DNA from: SPDF01 sp963699825
GTDB lineage: Bacteria > Gemmatimonadota > Gemmatimonadetes > Gemmatimonadales > GWC2-71-9
Assembly (NCBI GenBank): GCA_963699825.1
Contig: CAVOVI010000017.1
Coordinates: forward strand, 1 to 58,379
Length of the DNA stretch: 58,379 bases
Direction of reading: 5' to 3'
The notes below the pieces were generated by a model. The model saw only the letters and a program-made list of their open reading frames with translations, did not search any database and was not told the DNA's origin. Positions 46,601 to 54,722 of the stretch are shown piece after piece. Position 1 is the first letter of the stretch. Each line of letters begins with the position of its first letter. The position numbers and the translations under genes were made by a program.

Positions 46601-48850
46601 CCGTTGCCGCTGCTCGAGGGTATGGGTACCGGGCGCGCGGTCCGGCGCCGCCGCCGCCGTGTCTTCCTCGCGCACCCACGCCTTCAGTTGTTCCCATTCA
46701 CGGACCAGCGCGTCGTGTGCCGGCTGGACGTACGCCTCGTCCCCCTCCCCTCCGCTGACCAGGAGGCCCGCGGCCTCGAGACGCGCGATGACCGCCGCGA
46801 GACGCGCGTTCTCCTCGGGATCGGGAAAGACAAGCTCCTCCTCCTTGACAACGCGACGGCCCGCGAGGTGGCCACCCTCCCGCACCACCAGGCGCAGCAT
46901 GAGGTGCTTCATGGTCGCCTGCGCCGCACGGACACGCTCATCCTCACCGGGCGGCGGCCCGGTGTCACTGCTGTCCATCACCCCCGGGCTCAGCTTCAGC
47001 GGATCGGCGTAGACCTTGTCAGCCCGCCGCCGGAGCGCGCCCACCACGCCGCCCGTCCTGGCGTACTCCTCCTCGGTGATCTCCCGCTCGATCATCGGCC
47101 CTTTGAGGTACTGGAGATACATCTCGCTCAGGGCGAACGACAGGAGAGGGAGGGCGCCGGGGGTGGCGGCCACCTCCTCGAGGAGCTTCTCGACCAGTTT
47201 GGTGTCGAAGAACAGCACCTGCTTGGCCGCCGGCATCTCGATCACCGCGCGCAGGTCTTCGCGCGACATCGGACCGACCCGGAAGCGACACTCTTCGCGG
47301 CTCCAGTCTTCAAGGGTCGTCCCGCGGAAACGGGCCTCGAAATCGGAGCGGACGGTCACCACCAGGTGCAGACGCTTGTGCCGCTCCAGCAGGTCCTGCA
47401 GGAACTTCAGGAACTCGTCGCGCACCGGCTCGGTCGCCAGCGTGACCAGTTCCTCGAACCGGTCGATGACCAAGAGGACATGGTCGGGCTTCAGGAGAAG
47501 CGCATCCACATCCTCGAGGATTCGCTTCTGCAGGACGCCCAGGCCACCATCGGCGGAAACCGCGTGTGTCCCCGTCCTCAACGAGATTTCTGTCGTGGTG
47601 GTCACGCTGAGGTCCGGCTCCAAGGCCTTCAACAGCGCCTTCATCGGCGACGCGCCCGGCCGCATCACCGGCAACACCGCCCAGCCGTCCAGCTTCCTCA
47701 ACAGAGGAATCAGCCCCGCCTGTACGATGGAGGTCTTTCCCGTCCCCGAGGCACCGTAGACCACCGTCAGGCGTTGGTCCTTCACCTGCTGCAGCAGCGG
47801 CCGCTGGTTCCTGCGCTCCTTCCGGGGGCCCGGCCCCGTGTCCTCCCCCGGCGCCACTGGCTTCCTGCGTTCTTCGCCGGCGCTCGGGCCTTCGATCAGG
47901 AACTTCCGTCCGTAGAAGAACGGCGCGTGCTGCTCTTCGTACGGCTTGAGGCCACGCCAGGGATTCGCTTCGCTGTCCAGCACGGGATCATCCAGCAACC
48001 GCAGTTCCTGGCCCTTCACGAAGAAGATGAACTCCCCCTTCCCGTGCTTCTTCAGCGGCCAGAGCTGCGCCTTCTGCTTGCCCCCCTTCCCCAGCTCCGC
48101 ATCGACGTACTGCCACAGTTCGTGCGCCGTGACCATCCCGTCGCCCTGCTGGTGCGTGCCGCCGAACCGGTCGGCGGCCCCCTTCAGCGCCTCGAACAGG
48201 TAGTGCGCGAAGGGCGAATGCCCGTCCTCGGCACCACCCGGCCGCGTGCCGAAGGCGTCGGCGGCCGTCTCATCCGATGAGGCGGAACTGATCACCTGCC
48301 AGGCGGGGTCTTTCACGAAGCGGTCGAACTTCTTCTTCTGGACCACCTCGTCCTTCTCCATGACGATGCTGCGCATGCCCGACCAGCGGAACGCGCCGGA
48401 GAAACAGGTGTCCAGCACCACCATCATGTGTCGGCAGTTGAGGTCGAGGAGCGCATCGTGCACCCCAGGCATATGGAGATAGGTGTCCTTCTTCCGCAGG
48501 ACTGCGTCGCAGGGAAGGAGGTAGCCGTCGGGGCCGGTGTCGCTCTCGGTGCGGACCCCGTGCCCGGCCCAGTAGAAGAGGACCCGGTGCCCGTCCAGGA
48601 CCTTGGCCGGCAACTCTTCGTACAACAGCGCCTTGACCCGCGCCAGGGTGGCCTCGCCGTCGATCAGCTCGATGACCTCGTAGCCGTGGTCCTCGCGGAG
48701 GGTGCGGGCGACCGCCTGCGCATCGTTGACTGCGTTGGTGAGCGTCGGGATGCCGTCGGTGTAGTGGTTGATGCCGATGATGACGGCCCAGGACTTCTGG
48801 AACGGCTTCAACCGGTCGAGCGGCTCGACTGACGTGGGCATGCCGCTCAA
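43685..48850 (-). CDS. Caspase-nSTAND NTPase-TM-WD40 protein with LysM-like insertion
   Basis: A 1721-aa intact protein. TTG 48850 overlaps the upstream stop (TTGA); ATG 48841 is an alternative. Order: caspase domain with His97 (FYWAGHGVR) and Cys149 (VVLDTCFSGA); nSTAND linker NPWRGLKPYEEQHAPFFYGR (~296); P-loop GASGTGKTS (366-374) and Walker B VLLVIDRFEE (458-467); winged-helix region; membrane helix ~815-845 (WMFGFGLALIALVFGVRATV); about twelve WD40-like repeats (AFSPDGRILAIASKDTVVAL, VFSPDGQQLAV); a LysM-like segment ~1100-1145 (VHVVSPGESFWTISENWQQL ... HWIYPGDIL) between repeats; the usual tail CETAGRNLSEAEWQESFGG; and a second helix ~1685-1705. A probable signal-activated protease switch, anchored in the membrane with the propeller on the far side. 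Confidence 0.88.
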   Translation of the reverse strand: MSGMPTSVEPLDRLKPFQKSWAVIIGINHYTDGIPTLTNAVNDAQAVARTLREDHGYEVIELIDGEATLARVKALLYEELPAKVLDGHRVLFYWAGHGVRTESDTGPDGYLLPCDAVLRKKDTYLHMPGVHDALLDLNCRHMMVVLDTCFSGAFRWSGMRSIVMEKDEVVQKKKFDRFVKDPAWQVISSASSDETAADAFGTRPGGAEDGHSPFAHYLFEALKGAADRFGGTHQQGDGMVTAHELWQYVDAELGKGGKQKAQLWPLKKHGKGEFIFFVKGQELRLLDDPVLDSEANPWRGLKPYEEQHAPFFYGRKFLIEGPSAGEERRKPVAPGEDTGPGPRKERRNQRPLLQQVKDQRLTVVYGASGTGKTSIVQAGLIPLLRKLDGWAVLPVMRPGASPMKALLKALEPDLSVTTTTEISLRTGTHAVSADGGLGVLQKRILEDVDALLLKPDHVLLVIDRFEELVTLATEPVRDEFLKFLQDLLERHKRLHLVVTVRSDFEARFRGTTLEDWSREECRFRVGPMSREDLRAVIEMPAAKQVLFFDTKLVEKLLEEVAATPGALPLLSFALSEMYLQYLKGPMIEREITEEEYARTGGVVGALRRRADKVYADPLKLSPGVMDSSDTGPPPGEDERVRAAQATMKHLMLRLVVREGGHLAGRRVVKEEELVFPDPEENARLAAVIARLEAAGLLVSGGEGDEAYVQPAHDALVREWEQLKAWVREEDTAAAAPDRAPGTHTLEQRQRLARAAGEWEEQRADPKAQRGLAWRDPIRSAQLGHLLKPRAPWLNLRELDFAEASTELRAWDEARGMAGWMFGFGLALIALVFGVRATVLAAIATSRQLSAETRVALDDGNLDRAALLAVEASTLPAPAVRSPLLTWQLSTSRLLGYLQDTLGVHHVVVSPDGATIAAAGEADSVVSLWDIATRERRAGTRGSVPAGGQVASLAFGPADSTLAVATTDGAVNLWHLGEEGPSRRDTLRDSLHGVAGAVAISHDGNVFAAAEDTTITLWELPGGNRSRISDRGKKEPSRDHPGKSEEQAVLEEPLDTAPRSRIVGRLGLSNPIQGLSFSPGDDMLAVVASAGVTLVHIRPRPVHVVSPGESFWTISENWQQLYRRSQTGSPTPPHWIYPGDILDPGIDLDRDDRLVSATRGAVAAAFSPDGRILAIASKDTVVALWEVAGWRRGELIPGITGGATAVAFSRSGDTLAVGTAEGSIVLWDITRRGRPIRISDPNEPLHGHADAVTSLEFRDPTWRNDSAILVSTGEDDKAIIWSVAALDPGVAEVEVDSAPRAQGPPIVPGADAIAAWSPDSQVRATAVGDRVVLLDASLGQARDTLRGPGGPVTGLVFSPDGQQLAVTGDSLILWGVTRDGPPKELAGHPLRAGGIRVASLAFSSTGTVAVGFADGWLYTQSHPELKTGVIAQLWDGLEHLVFAFTGTPPDHSDVSKLDSVRGHEGPILSLAYAPDGASLASGHDDGTIIRRRAFSLRKLGSTHGHEGPVRSLAFGPEGETLVSAGGDGTIEFWEVETMRRRGTTLRLPDSTAARSLAISDSIARRPLTRRFLDRVTVAFGPRLVAESLAAPRNITTLTAVSDAGLVTRWNMSPFHQKFRACETAGRNLSEAEWQESFGGPYRRACGQFPPEGDIGISGTGWGAIGTGVVRWLSNSPGLLRLMAYAPLLILLSPLWVIWGAWQLGAGKKRRRRRWVRRDRQAA

Positions 48851-49572
48851 CGGAACTTGAACGCGGCGGGGGCGGTGGGCAGGTCGCGGAGGTCGAGCTC
48901 GAGCTTCGTGGCGCCGTTGTCCGCCAGCGCACCGACCGTGAAGGCGCCCTCGGCCATCACCGTCAATTCCCCCACGCCGCCGGGACCGACGGTGACCACC
49001 GGGTGGTTGTTGGCGAAGGACGGGTGGAGGAAGAACTGCACCACGCCCCGCAGCGGGTCGCGCCGCGGATTCGTCGACCGCACCTGCAGCCGGACCCGGA
49101 ACAGCGTGGGAGAGATCGGCGTCACCTCGGCGTCGAGTTCGCGGGGACCACTCACCCGCTGCCCGCCGTACTTCCCTTTCAGCGGGTCAGGCGCCACGGC
49201 ACGCCCTGCCCCGGCATCCTCGTCATCAAGTCCGCGCCCCGCGCCACCACGGCCCGCCCCGGCATCGGGGGGGGCGGTGTCCCCGCGGCCGACCGCGGCC
49301 GCCTGCGCGTCTTCCACCTTGACCTCGAGTTCCTCAAACCTCCGGTCGAACTCGATCGCGTTGTCGCCGAACTTCAGGCTCTTCAGGTCCTTCAGGTACA
49401 ACAGCGCGCCGGCCACCGCGAAATACAGCAGAGTGTCCCGGTCGATCCGGATGGCGGCGTCCGGGTCGATCATCCGCCACACCCCTCCGACAAGCACCAG
49501 TCCAGCCAGCAACACGGGCAGGGCCTGGAAGAGCGCGCTCAGGAACGGGGGCGTCGGGGAATTCCGCATCAT
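48847..49572 (-). CDS. Membrane protein with putative prokaryotic YEATS (pYEATS) domain
   Basis: A 241-aa protein. ATG 49572 is chosen for AGGAG five bases upstream; the frame is open farther upstream but without coding character. Two membrane helices (11-34, LSALFQALPVLLAGLVLVGG; 47-63, TLLYFAVAGALLYL), a short coiled coil (FDRRFEELEVKVEDAQAAAV), a Gly/Ala/Asp linker, then a ~105-aa beta domain: LFRVRLQVRS, VVQFFLHPSFANNHPVVTVG, LTVMAEGAFTVGALADNGAT and KLELDLRDLP. The VxFxLHPSF core and following strands match prokaryotic YEATS domains known from bacterial conflict loci. First gene of the operon with the caspase-STAND gene (4-bp overlap), so likely its membrane partner or sensor. Confidence 0.65.
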   Translation of the reverse strand: MMRNSPTPPFLSALFQALPVLLAGLVLVGGVWRMIDPDAAIRIDRDTLLYFAVAGALLYLKDLKSLKFGDNAIEFDRRFEELEVKVEDAQAAAVGRGDTAPPDAGAGRGGAGRGLDDEDAGAGRAVAPDPLKGKYGGQRVSGPRELDAEVTPISPTLFRVRLQVRSTNPRRDPLRGVVQFFLHPSFANNHPVVTVGPGGVGELTVMAEGAFTVGALADNGATKLELDLRDLPTAPAAFKFR

Positions 49573-49890
49573 GTGGCTCCTGGGCCGGAAACGCATGGAA
49601 GGCGTGTGAGGGTCACGGCCGCGATGTGCTGGACGGGGACTGGATGAGAGGCCGGCGGGCAGGCAACAGGCCGGTGGTGCGCCAACGGGACTGCCTGGCC
49701 AAGCGACGGGCGGTGGCCCTATTCTCTCCGCTGCGAATGTATCCCCCGCGCTCGGGCTCGGCAATGCAGGGAGTCCGAGCGGCGAGCCCGGCGCGCTGGT
49801 GCTGGCGGCCGTCGCCCCGTAGTTTCCAGCCGAGGGCCGTGCATCTCTTCGCCTGCGAAGCCTCCCCCATCCCCACGCCCCGAGCCGCTT
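49573..49890. other. Divergent intergenic region
   Basis: These 318 bases separate the pYEATS operon (leftward) from the kinase gene (rightward) and must hold both promoters. I see no convincing -35/-10 pair, no long inverted repeat and no supported small gene. Confidence 0.5.
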
Positions 49891-52764
49891 TTGGCCTCAC
49901 CGGATGACCTCAAACGCGCGCTGACCACCGCCCTGGCGGATCGGTACGAGATCCTCGGCGAGATCGGCCGGGGCGGCATGGCCACCGTCTATCTCGCCAA
50001 TGACCTCCGCCACGGGGCGAGGGTGGCCATCAAGGTGCTCCACCCGGAGCTCGTCGCGTCGATGGGGGGCCCCCGCTTCACCCGTGAAATCCAGATCACG
50101 GCTCGCCTCCAGCATCCGAACATCCTCCCCGTCCTCGATTCCGGCGCAGCCGCCGGCACCTCCTATTTCGTCATGCCGTATGTCGAGGGCGAATCACTGG
50201 CCCAGCGGCTCAAGCGCGAAACCCGGCTCCCGGTAGATGAGGCCGTGCGCCTTGCCGCCGAGGTCGCCGACGCCCTTGCGCATGCCCATCAGGTCGGGGT
50301 CATCCATCGGGACATCAAGCCGGGCAACATCCTCCTCTCCCATGGGCACGCGATCGTCGCCGACTTCGGGATCGCCCGCGCCCTCGACCTCTCGGCGGCC
50401 GAGCGGCTGACCGATTCGGGCCTCGCGGTCGGCACCGTGACCTACATGAGCCCGGAGCAGGCCGGCGCCGACGAAATCGACGGCCGCAGCGACATCTACT
50501 CCCTCGGCTGCGTCCTCTACGAGGCGCTTTCCGGGACACCGCCGTTCACCGGCCCGAGCGCCCAGGCCATCATGGCCCGCAGCGCCATCGACCCGGTGCC
50601 GAGCCTCTACACCCTCCGCCAGAGCGTGCCGCCGGCGCTGGAATCGGCCATCACCCGCGCACTCGCCAAGGTGCCCCAGGACCGGTTCGAGAGTGCGGCG
50701 GAGTTCCGGGACGAAATCCAGCGAGCCGCACTGACGCCAAGCCGGGCCGACCTGGCCGGGACCGTGCCCGTCCCCGTGGCCCGGCGGCGCCTGCCGCGGT
50801 GGGGATTCGCGGCGGGAGCGGTGGCGCTGGGGGTTGCGGCGCTGGTCTGGTTCAAGGCCACCGCGCCCCCGCCGCTCGACCCGAACCGCGTGATGGTGTT
50901 CCCCTTCGTACTTCCGAGCGACTGGCCGGGTCCCAGCACAAGCGGCGAAGACGTCGCCACCGTCATCGGCAGCGCGATGGACGGAGCCGGTTCGTTGCGC
51001 TGGGTGGACGGCTGGCCGCTGCTGGACCCGGCGCAGCGCGACAACATCCGGCTGCTCTCGGTCAAGGACGCGATGGCAATCGCGCGCTCCCGGCGGAGTG
51101 CTTACGCCATCACCGGCCGGATCGTCGCCCGCGGAGACTCGGTGGACGTGTTCCTCGAACTGTATGACACCCAGGGCGACTCCGTGATTGCACGGCCGCC
51201 GGGGAAGGCCGCCCCCGCCGACGAGAGTTGGCGCGGCGGGATGCGGGCGGTGACCACCATCCTTCCGACACTCATCCCGACCGCTGTTCCGGATGTCGAG
51301 GCGGCGTGGGTCAATCGCCCGCCGCAGGCGGTGGCGCACTTCCTCGAGGGCGAGGCCGCGTTCCGGCGGGTGCGCCTGCCCGAAGCGCTGGAGGCGTTCC
51401 AGGCGGCCATCGAGGCCGACTCCACGTTCGGGCTCGCCGGCATGCGCGGTGCACAGGTCGCGGCGTGGAATCACGAATCGGGGGCGGCGGCCGCGCTGGT
51501 GAATGTGGCCCTGCGCCAGGATCTCTCGGAGCGGGACCGGCGCTTCGCCCAAGGCCTCCAAGCCTATCTTGATGGCCGTGCCGACTCGGCCGTCAGCGAT
51601 CTCCGGCACGCCCTCGCGCTCGACCCATCGATGGTGGTCGCCTGGCTGCAGCTGGGAGAGGTGTACATGCATCGGCTCCCCTCAACAGGGCCGGCCGACT
51701 CGCTGGCGGAAGATGCCTTCGACCATGCCCTCGCGCTCGACTCGAGTGCGGCGGCTCCGCAGTTCCATCTCGTGGAGTTGCGGGCGCGCCGCGGCGATCA
51801 GCCCGGTGCGGCGGCAGTGGCGCAGCAATTCGTGCGCACCGCCGTGGACACCGAACTGGTTCGCGAAGTCGAGATCGTCTCGAAGTGCGGGGCGGACGGA
51901 TTCACTGGGGTGGACCTCCGCGAGGCGGCGCGCCGGCGCCCGCTCCCCCTCCTGCTGAGCGGCAAGTACCTGGGACCTTCGCCCCTGACCATGCCCTGTG
52001 CCCTGACAGCCTATGCCGCCCTCCTGGAGGATGACACGGCCAGCACCGTCGCGGCCGACGGCCGCCGGTACTTCGCCACACTCGGCGTCGTCTCCGGCCT
52101 CCTGCAACGGGGACGGACCGACGAGGCCGTGGCGGCCATCGAGTGGCTGCAACAGCGACAGGGTGAAGGCATGAGCCTCTATCTGCTCGCAGCACCGGTG
52201 TATCCCGCGCTCGCTGACAGTGCCCGCGCCGTCGCGCGGCGGGACTCCATTGAGTTCGGCGCCAACTACGCCGGCCTCTCGAACTCTCCCTCGGCGATGC
52301 AGCTCTGGCGACTGGGCGTCTGGGCCGCCGTGGATGCTCACCCCGAACTCGCCGAGGAGGTCGCGCGCGAGCTCTGGCGGCGGGCCGCCGCCGGCACCGC
52401 CCTCGATACCCTGATCGCCCGGTCGGTGGCGGCACACGCAGCCCTCGCCGGCGGCGACACCGTGCAAGCGCTCAATGGATTCGAGACGCTGGTCTCGCGA
52501 CCTTCGCTGGTGAACGAACTCGCCTGGATCCAGGCCGCTTCCCTCGGCTTCGACCGCCTGACCCTGGGCCGGCTGCTGATCAGCCGAGGCGAGTATGCCC
52601 GGGCCCTCACGGTGCTGGACGTCCTCGATTCGGCGGTGCCGGCCGCCTTCCCGCTCTACCTCGAGGCGAGCCTCACCGCCCGAATCGAGGCGACGGAGTC
52701 GTTGCAGCAGGCCGCCCAGGCGACGACGCTCCGGGCTCGTCTTGCGGCGGTCACCGGCGGCTGA
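49891..52764 (+). CDS. Ser/Thr protein kinase with TM, TolB-like and TPR domains
   Basis: A 957-aa protein from TTG 49891 (MASPDDLKRALTTALADRYE). Kinase domain: IGRGGM loop (25-30), Lys48, HRDIKPGN (139-146), DFG (158-160), TYMSPEQ. One membrane helix ~306-323 (WGFAAGAVALGVAALVW). Outside: a TolB-like domain (RVMVFPFVLPSDWPGPSTSG, AYAITGRIVARGDSVDVFLE), then TPR-like repeats to the C-terminus (ALEAFQAAIEADSTF, AVSDLRHALALDPSMVVAWL). An RD kinase with a complete catalytic set. It is divergent from the caspase-pYEATS operon and could report envelope state to it; that link is inference. Confidence 0.85.
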   Translation: MASPDDLKRALTTALADRYEILGEIGRGGMATVYLANDLRHGARVAIKVLHPELVASMGGPRFTREIQITARLQHPNILPVLDSGAAAGTSYFVMPYVEGESLAQRLKRETRLPVDEAVRLAAEVADALAHAHQVGVIHRDIKPGNILLSHGHAIVADFGIARALDLSAAERLTDSGLAVGTVTYMSPEQAGADEIDGRSDIYSLGCVLYEALSGTPPFTGPSAQAIMARSAIDPVPSLYTLRQSVPPALESAITRALAKVPQDRFESAAEFRDEIQRAALTPSRADLAGTVPVPVARRRLPRWGFAAGAVALGVAALVWFKATAPPPLDPNRVMVFPFVLPSDWPGPSTSGEDVATVIGSAMDGAGSLRWVDGWPLLDPAQRDNIRLLSVKDAMAIARSRRSAYAITGRIVARGDSVDVFLELYDTQGDSVIARPPGKAAPADESWRGGMRAVTTILPTLIPTAVPDVEAAWVNRPPQAVAHFLEGEAAFRRVRLPEALEAFQAAIEADSTFGLAGMRGAQVAAWNHESGAAAALVNVALRQDLSERDRRFAQGLQAYLDGRADSAVSDLRHALALDPSMVVAWLQLGEVYMHRLPSTGPADSLAEDAFDHALALDSSAAAPQFHLVELRARRGDQPGAAAVAQQFVRTAVDTELVREVEIVSKCGADGFTGVDLREAARRRPLPLLLSGKYLGPSPLTMPCALTAYAALLEDDTASTVAADGRRYFATLGVVSGLLQRGRTDEAVAAIEWLQQRQGEGMSLYLLAAPVYPALADSARAVARRDSIEFGANYAGLSNSPSAMQLWRLGVWAAVDAHPELAEEVARELWRRAAAGTALDTLIARSVAAHAALAGGDTVQALNGFETLVSRPSLVNELAWIQAASLGFDRLTLGRLLISRGEYARALTVLDVLDSAVPAAFPLYLEASLTARIEATESLQQAAQATTLRARLAAVTGG

Positions 52765-52805
52765 TACCCTTGCTGAGCAAGTTTCTCACATGTGGGGAGG
52801 ACACA

Positions 52806-53042
52806 ATGATCGATCGCAGACATGACGCGATGATGAACATGGGCGGAGAGGGCACCGAGGCTCCGGGCAGCGGCCGCGGTGTCGAGGAAGGCGGCACCGC
52901 TCCGGGTGGCGGCCGCGGAGTCGAAGAGGGCGGCACTGCTCCCGGTGAGGGCCGCGGCGTTGAGGAGGGCGGGACCGCTCCGGGTGGCGGTCGCGGCGTC
53001 GAAGAAGGCGGGACCGCTCCGGGTGGCGGACGCGGCGCCTAG
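52806..53042 (+). CDS. Small Gly-rich protein with 13-residue tandem repeats
   Basis: A 78-aa protein with GGGGAGGA just before ATG 52806. After 22 residues (MIDRRHDAMMNMGGEGTEAP...) come four copies of GRGVEEGGTAPGG, one ending PGE, then GRGA and stop. The repeat copies differ almost only at third codon positions, so the amino-acid sequence has been selected. Composition is Gly/Glu with one Thr, one Arg and one Pro per copy, likely disordered. No signal peptide or cysteine. It lies 41 bp after the kinase gene, so the Thr of each repeat could be a phosphosite; a modified-peptide precursor is another possibility. Function unknown. Confidence 0.6.
   Translation: MIDRRHDAMMNMGGEGTEAPGSGRGVEEGGTAPGGGRGVEEGGTAPGEGRGVEEGGTAPGGGRGVEEGGTAPGGGRGA
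52872..53027 (+). repeat. Four 39-bp in-frame tandem repeats
   Basis: Units start at 52872, 52911, 52950 and 52989 without spacers. They encode GRGVEEGGTAPGG. Differences are nearly all silent (GGT/GGA/GGC, GAG/GAA, ACC/ACT, GGC/GGG); the one replacement is Gly to Glu at the end of unit 2. Confidence 0.9.
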
Positions 53043-53178
53043 TCCCACCGCAGGGCAATCACCCGCAGGACGGAATGCATGATCGCGGCACCCTCAGCGT
53101 CGGGCACCGGCCCGGCGCCAGGGTCGCTGAGACCCCGCTCAAAACCCTCTTCCTAAAGCCCCCGCGCCCGCGGCCGGC

Positions 53179-54012
53179 CTACCGCCTGCCCCCCATCTTC
53201 AGCAGGCTGTTCTGCGGATCCAATCCATACAGCTCGATCGCGTTCTCGGCCATCACCAGCCGCCGCTCCTTCTGCGGGATGGCCAGCTCCTTCATGAAAT
53301 CCAGGTAGGAGCCCATCGATGAGATCGGCCAGTCGGTGCCGTAGAGCAGCGCGTCGGGCTCGACGCCGTAGCTGAGCATTTCCGAGACCTGCTTCCGCAG
53401 GAACACTTCGAACCGGTCCTCGAACTCACCCAGCGTCAGCCCCGACATGTCGGTGTAGACGTTGGCGTTCTTGTAGACCACTTCCATGCAGTCCCGGATC
53501 CACGGGTTGCCGAGGTGGCAGATCAGGAAGTTGACGTCGGGAAACTCCACCGCCACTTCGTCCACGTGGAGAGGGTGAGAATACTTGAGCTTCCCCTTTG
53601 GGGAGTAGGTGTCACCCGTGTGGATCATGACCGGGATCTTGTGCTCGGCGGCGAACTCGTAGGCCGGCGTCCACTTGGGGTCGAGCGGGTAGAACGGCTG
53701 GTAGCCGGGGTACAGCTTCAGTCCACGCACCTTCCCGGAGGCGACGAATTCGGCGAGTTCGTGAAGGTCGTCCGGCTGGAACCTCGTGTAATCCAGCCCG
53801 GCGATGACTGTCAGGTACGGCTTGTCCCGAACGGCCTCCACCACCTTACGCGTCGGGGGACGCCCCGGGGTCACAGTATAGGAGGTGAGGACCAGCGCCT
53901 GGTCGATCCGGTTCCGTCGCATCTCCAGTTCGAGCTTGTCCAGGCACTCTGGAAGGGTATCGACCGTGTTCTCGTAATAGTTGTTGAGATGGACGTGACA
54001 GTCGATGATCAT
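53179..54012 (-). CDS. Amidohydrolase family (PF04909-type) metal hydrolase
   Basis: A 277-aa TIM-barrel protein. The N-terminal metal site is MIIDCHVHLNNYY (HxH), with KVRGLKLYPGYQPFYP (Lys of strand 4 region), IPVMIHTGDT (His), FLICHLGNPW (His) and LLYGTDWPISS (metal Asp), the set seen in amidohydrolase_2 hydrolases and decarboxylases. The substrate is unknown. Intact. It overlaps the preceding MscS-like gene by 4 bp (ATGA), so the two are translationally coupled. Confidence 0.85.
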   Translation of the reverse strand: MIIDCHVHLNNYYENTVDTLPECLDKLELEMRRNRIDQALVLTSYTVTPGRPPTRKVVEAVRDKPYLTVIAGLDYTRFQPDDLHELAEFVASGKVRGLKLYPGYQPFYPLDPKWTPAYEFAAEHKIPVMIHTGDTYSPKGKLKYSHPLHVDEVAVEFPDVNFLICHLGNPWIRDCMEVVYKNANVYTDMSGLTLGEFEDRFEVFLRKQVSEMLSYGVEPDALLYGTDWPISSMGSYLDFMKELAIPQKERRLVMAENAIELYGLDPQNSLLKMGGRR

Positions 54013-54680
54013 CGCTTGTTGTTCCTGGTCCGGTCGAGGATCGATTCCGCCCAGGCCCGACCCCCGAGCCCGAACGCCAGGGCCAGCCCGAGGCAGAGGC
54101 CGCCGAAGGCGAGCTGGAATGCCGAGGCCAGCAGCGAAACGTCGATCCCCAGCTGCTCCAGCGCCAGGATGGCCACGAAGCCGAGCAGGGCCCCGTAGAC
54201 GAGAAGGCCAAGGCTGCCCGCCTCCTTGACCCCGACGTTGTTGAGATAGGCCTCGACGAGCCCGCGGACGAACCGGGCCCCCAGCGACCCGAAGACCAGC
54301 ACGATCATCCCGGCGACCACGTTAGGCACGTACCCGACCAGGCGCGCCATCAGGTCGTCCCCCATGGTCAGCCCCAGGAGGTTGAACATGGCGAGGGAGA
54401 ACATCAGCAGAATGCCCCAGTAGATCGTCCGGCCGATCAGCGTGACGACGGTGAAGCGGACGCCGCCCCGCAACAGGAAGTCGTCGAGTCCGGTGTGCTC
54501 GGCCGCCTCTTCGACGCGGACCTTCCGCAGCAGCAGCACGGTGATCCACTCCGCGCCGCGGGCGATCAGCCAGCCGACGATGAGAAGCAGGAAAGCGACC
54601 AACAGCCGGGGCGTGAACGCCGCTACCTGGTACCAGCTGTTCTGCAGCGATTCGAAAATCAGGCCGAACTGGTCACGCAT
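54009..54680 (-). CDS. Conserved TM-helix (MscS-like) membrane protein
   Basis: A 223-aa protein with five hydrophobic segments, including paired TM_helix modules: TPRLLVAFLLLIVGWLIARG and VPNVVAGMIVLVFGSLGARF, and the final QLAFGGLCLGLALAFGLGG, reminiscent of an MscS pore helix. Its architecture matches the protein at 32487-33164, and it too lacks the cytoplasmic vestibule of MscS. Middle gene of a leftward operon with a GNAT protein upstream and an amidohydrolase downstream. Confidence 0.72.
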   Translation of the reverse strand: MRDQFGLIFESLQNSWYQVAAFTPRLLVAFLLLIVGWLIARGAEWITVLLLRKVRVEEAAEHTGLDDFLLRGGVRFTVVTLIGRTIYWGILLMFSLAMFNLLGLTMGDDLMARLVGYVPNVVAGMIVLVFGSLGARFVRGLVEAYLNNVGVKEAGSLGLLVYGALLGFVAILALEQLGIDVSLLASAFQLAFGGLCLGLALAFGLGGRAWAESILDRTRNNKR

Positions 54681-54722
54681 GAGAGCCTCCGACAGGGATC
54701 CGGGCGGACGGGCCGGATGCGA

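Noticed and set aside
45929..48280. 783-codon plus-strand open frame
   Set aside because: It is antisense to the intact caspase-STAND gene, and its translation is low-complexity Arg/Leu/His-rich with no domain, as expected from high-GC antisense frames.
52872..53027. CRISPR-like array
   Set aside because: The 39-bp units are contiguous, without spacers, and vary at codon third positions; they encode a repeat protein.
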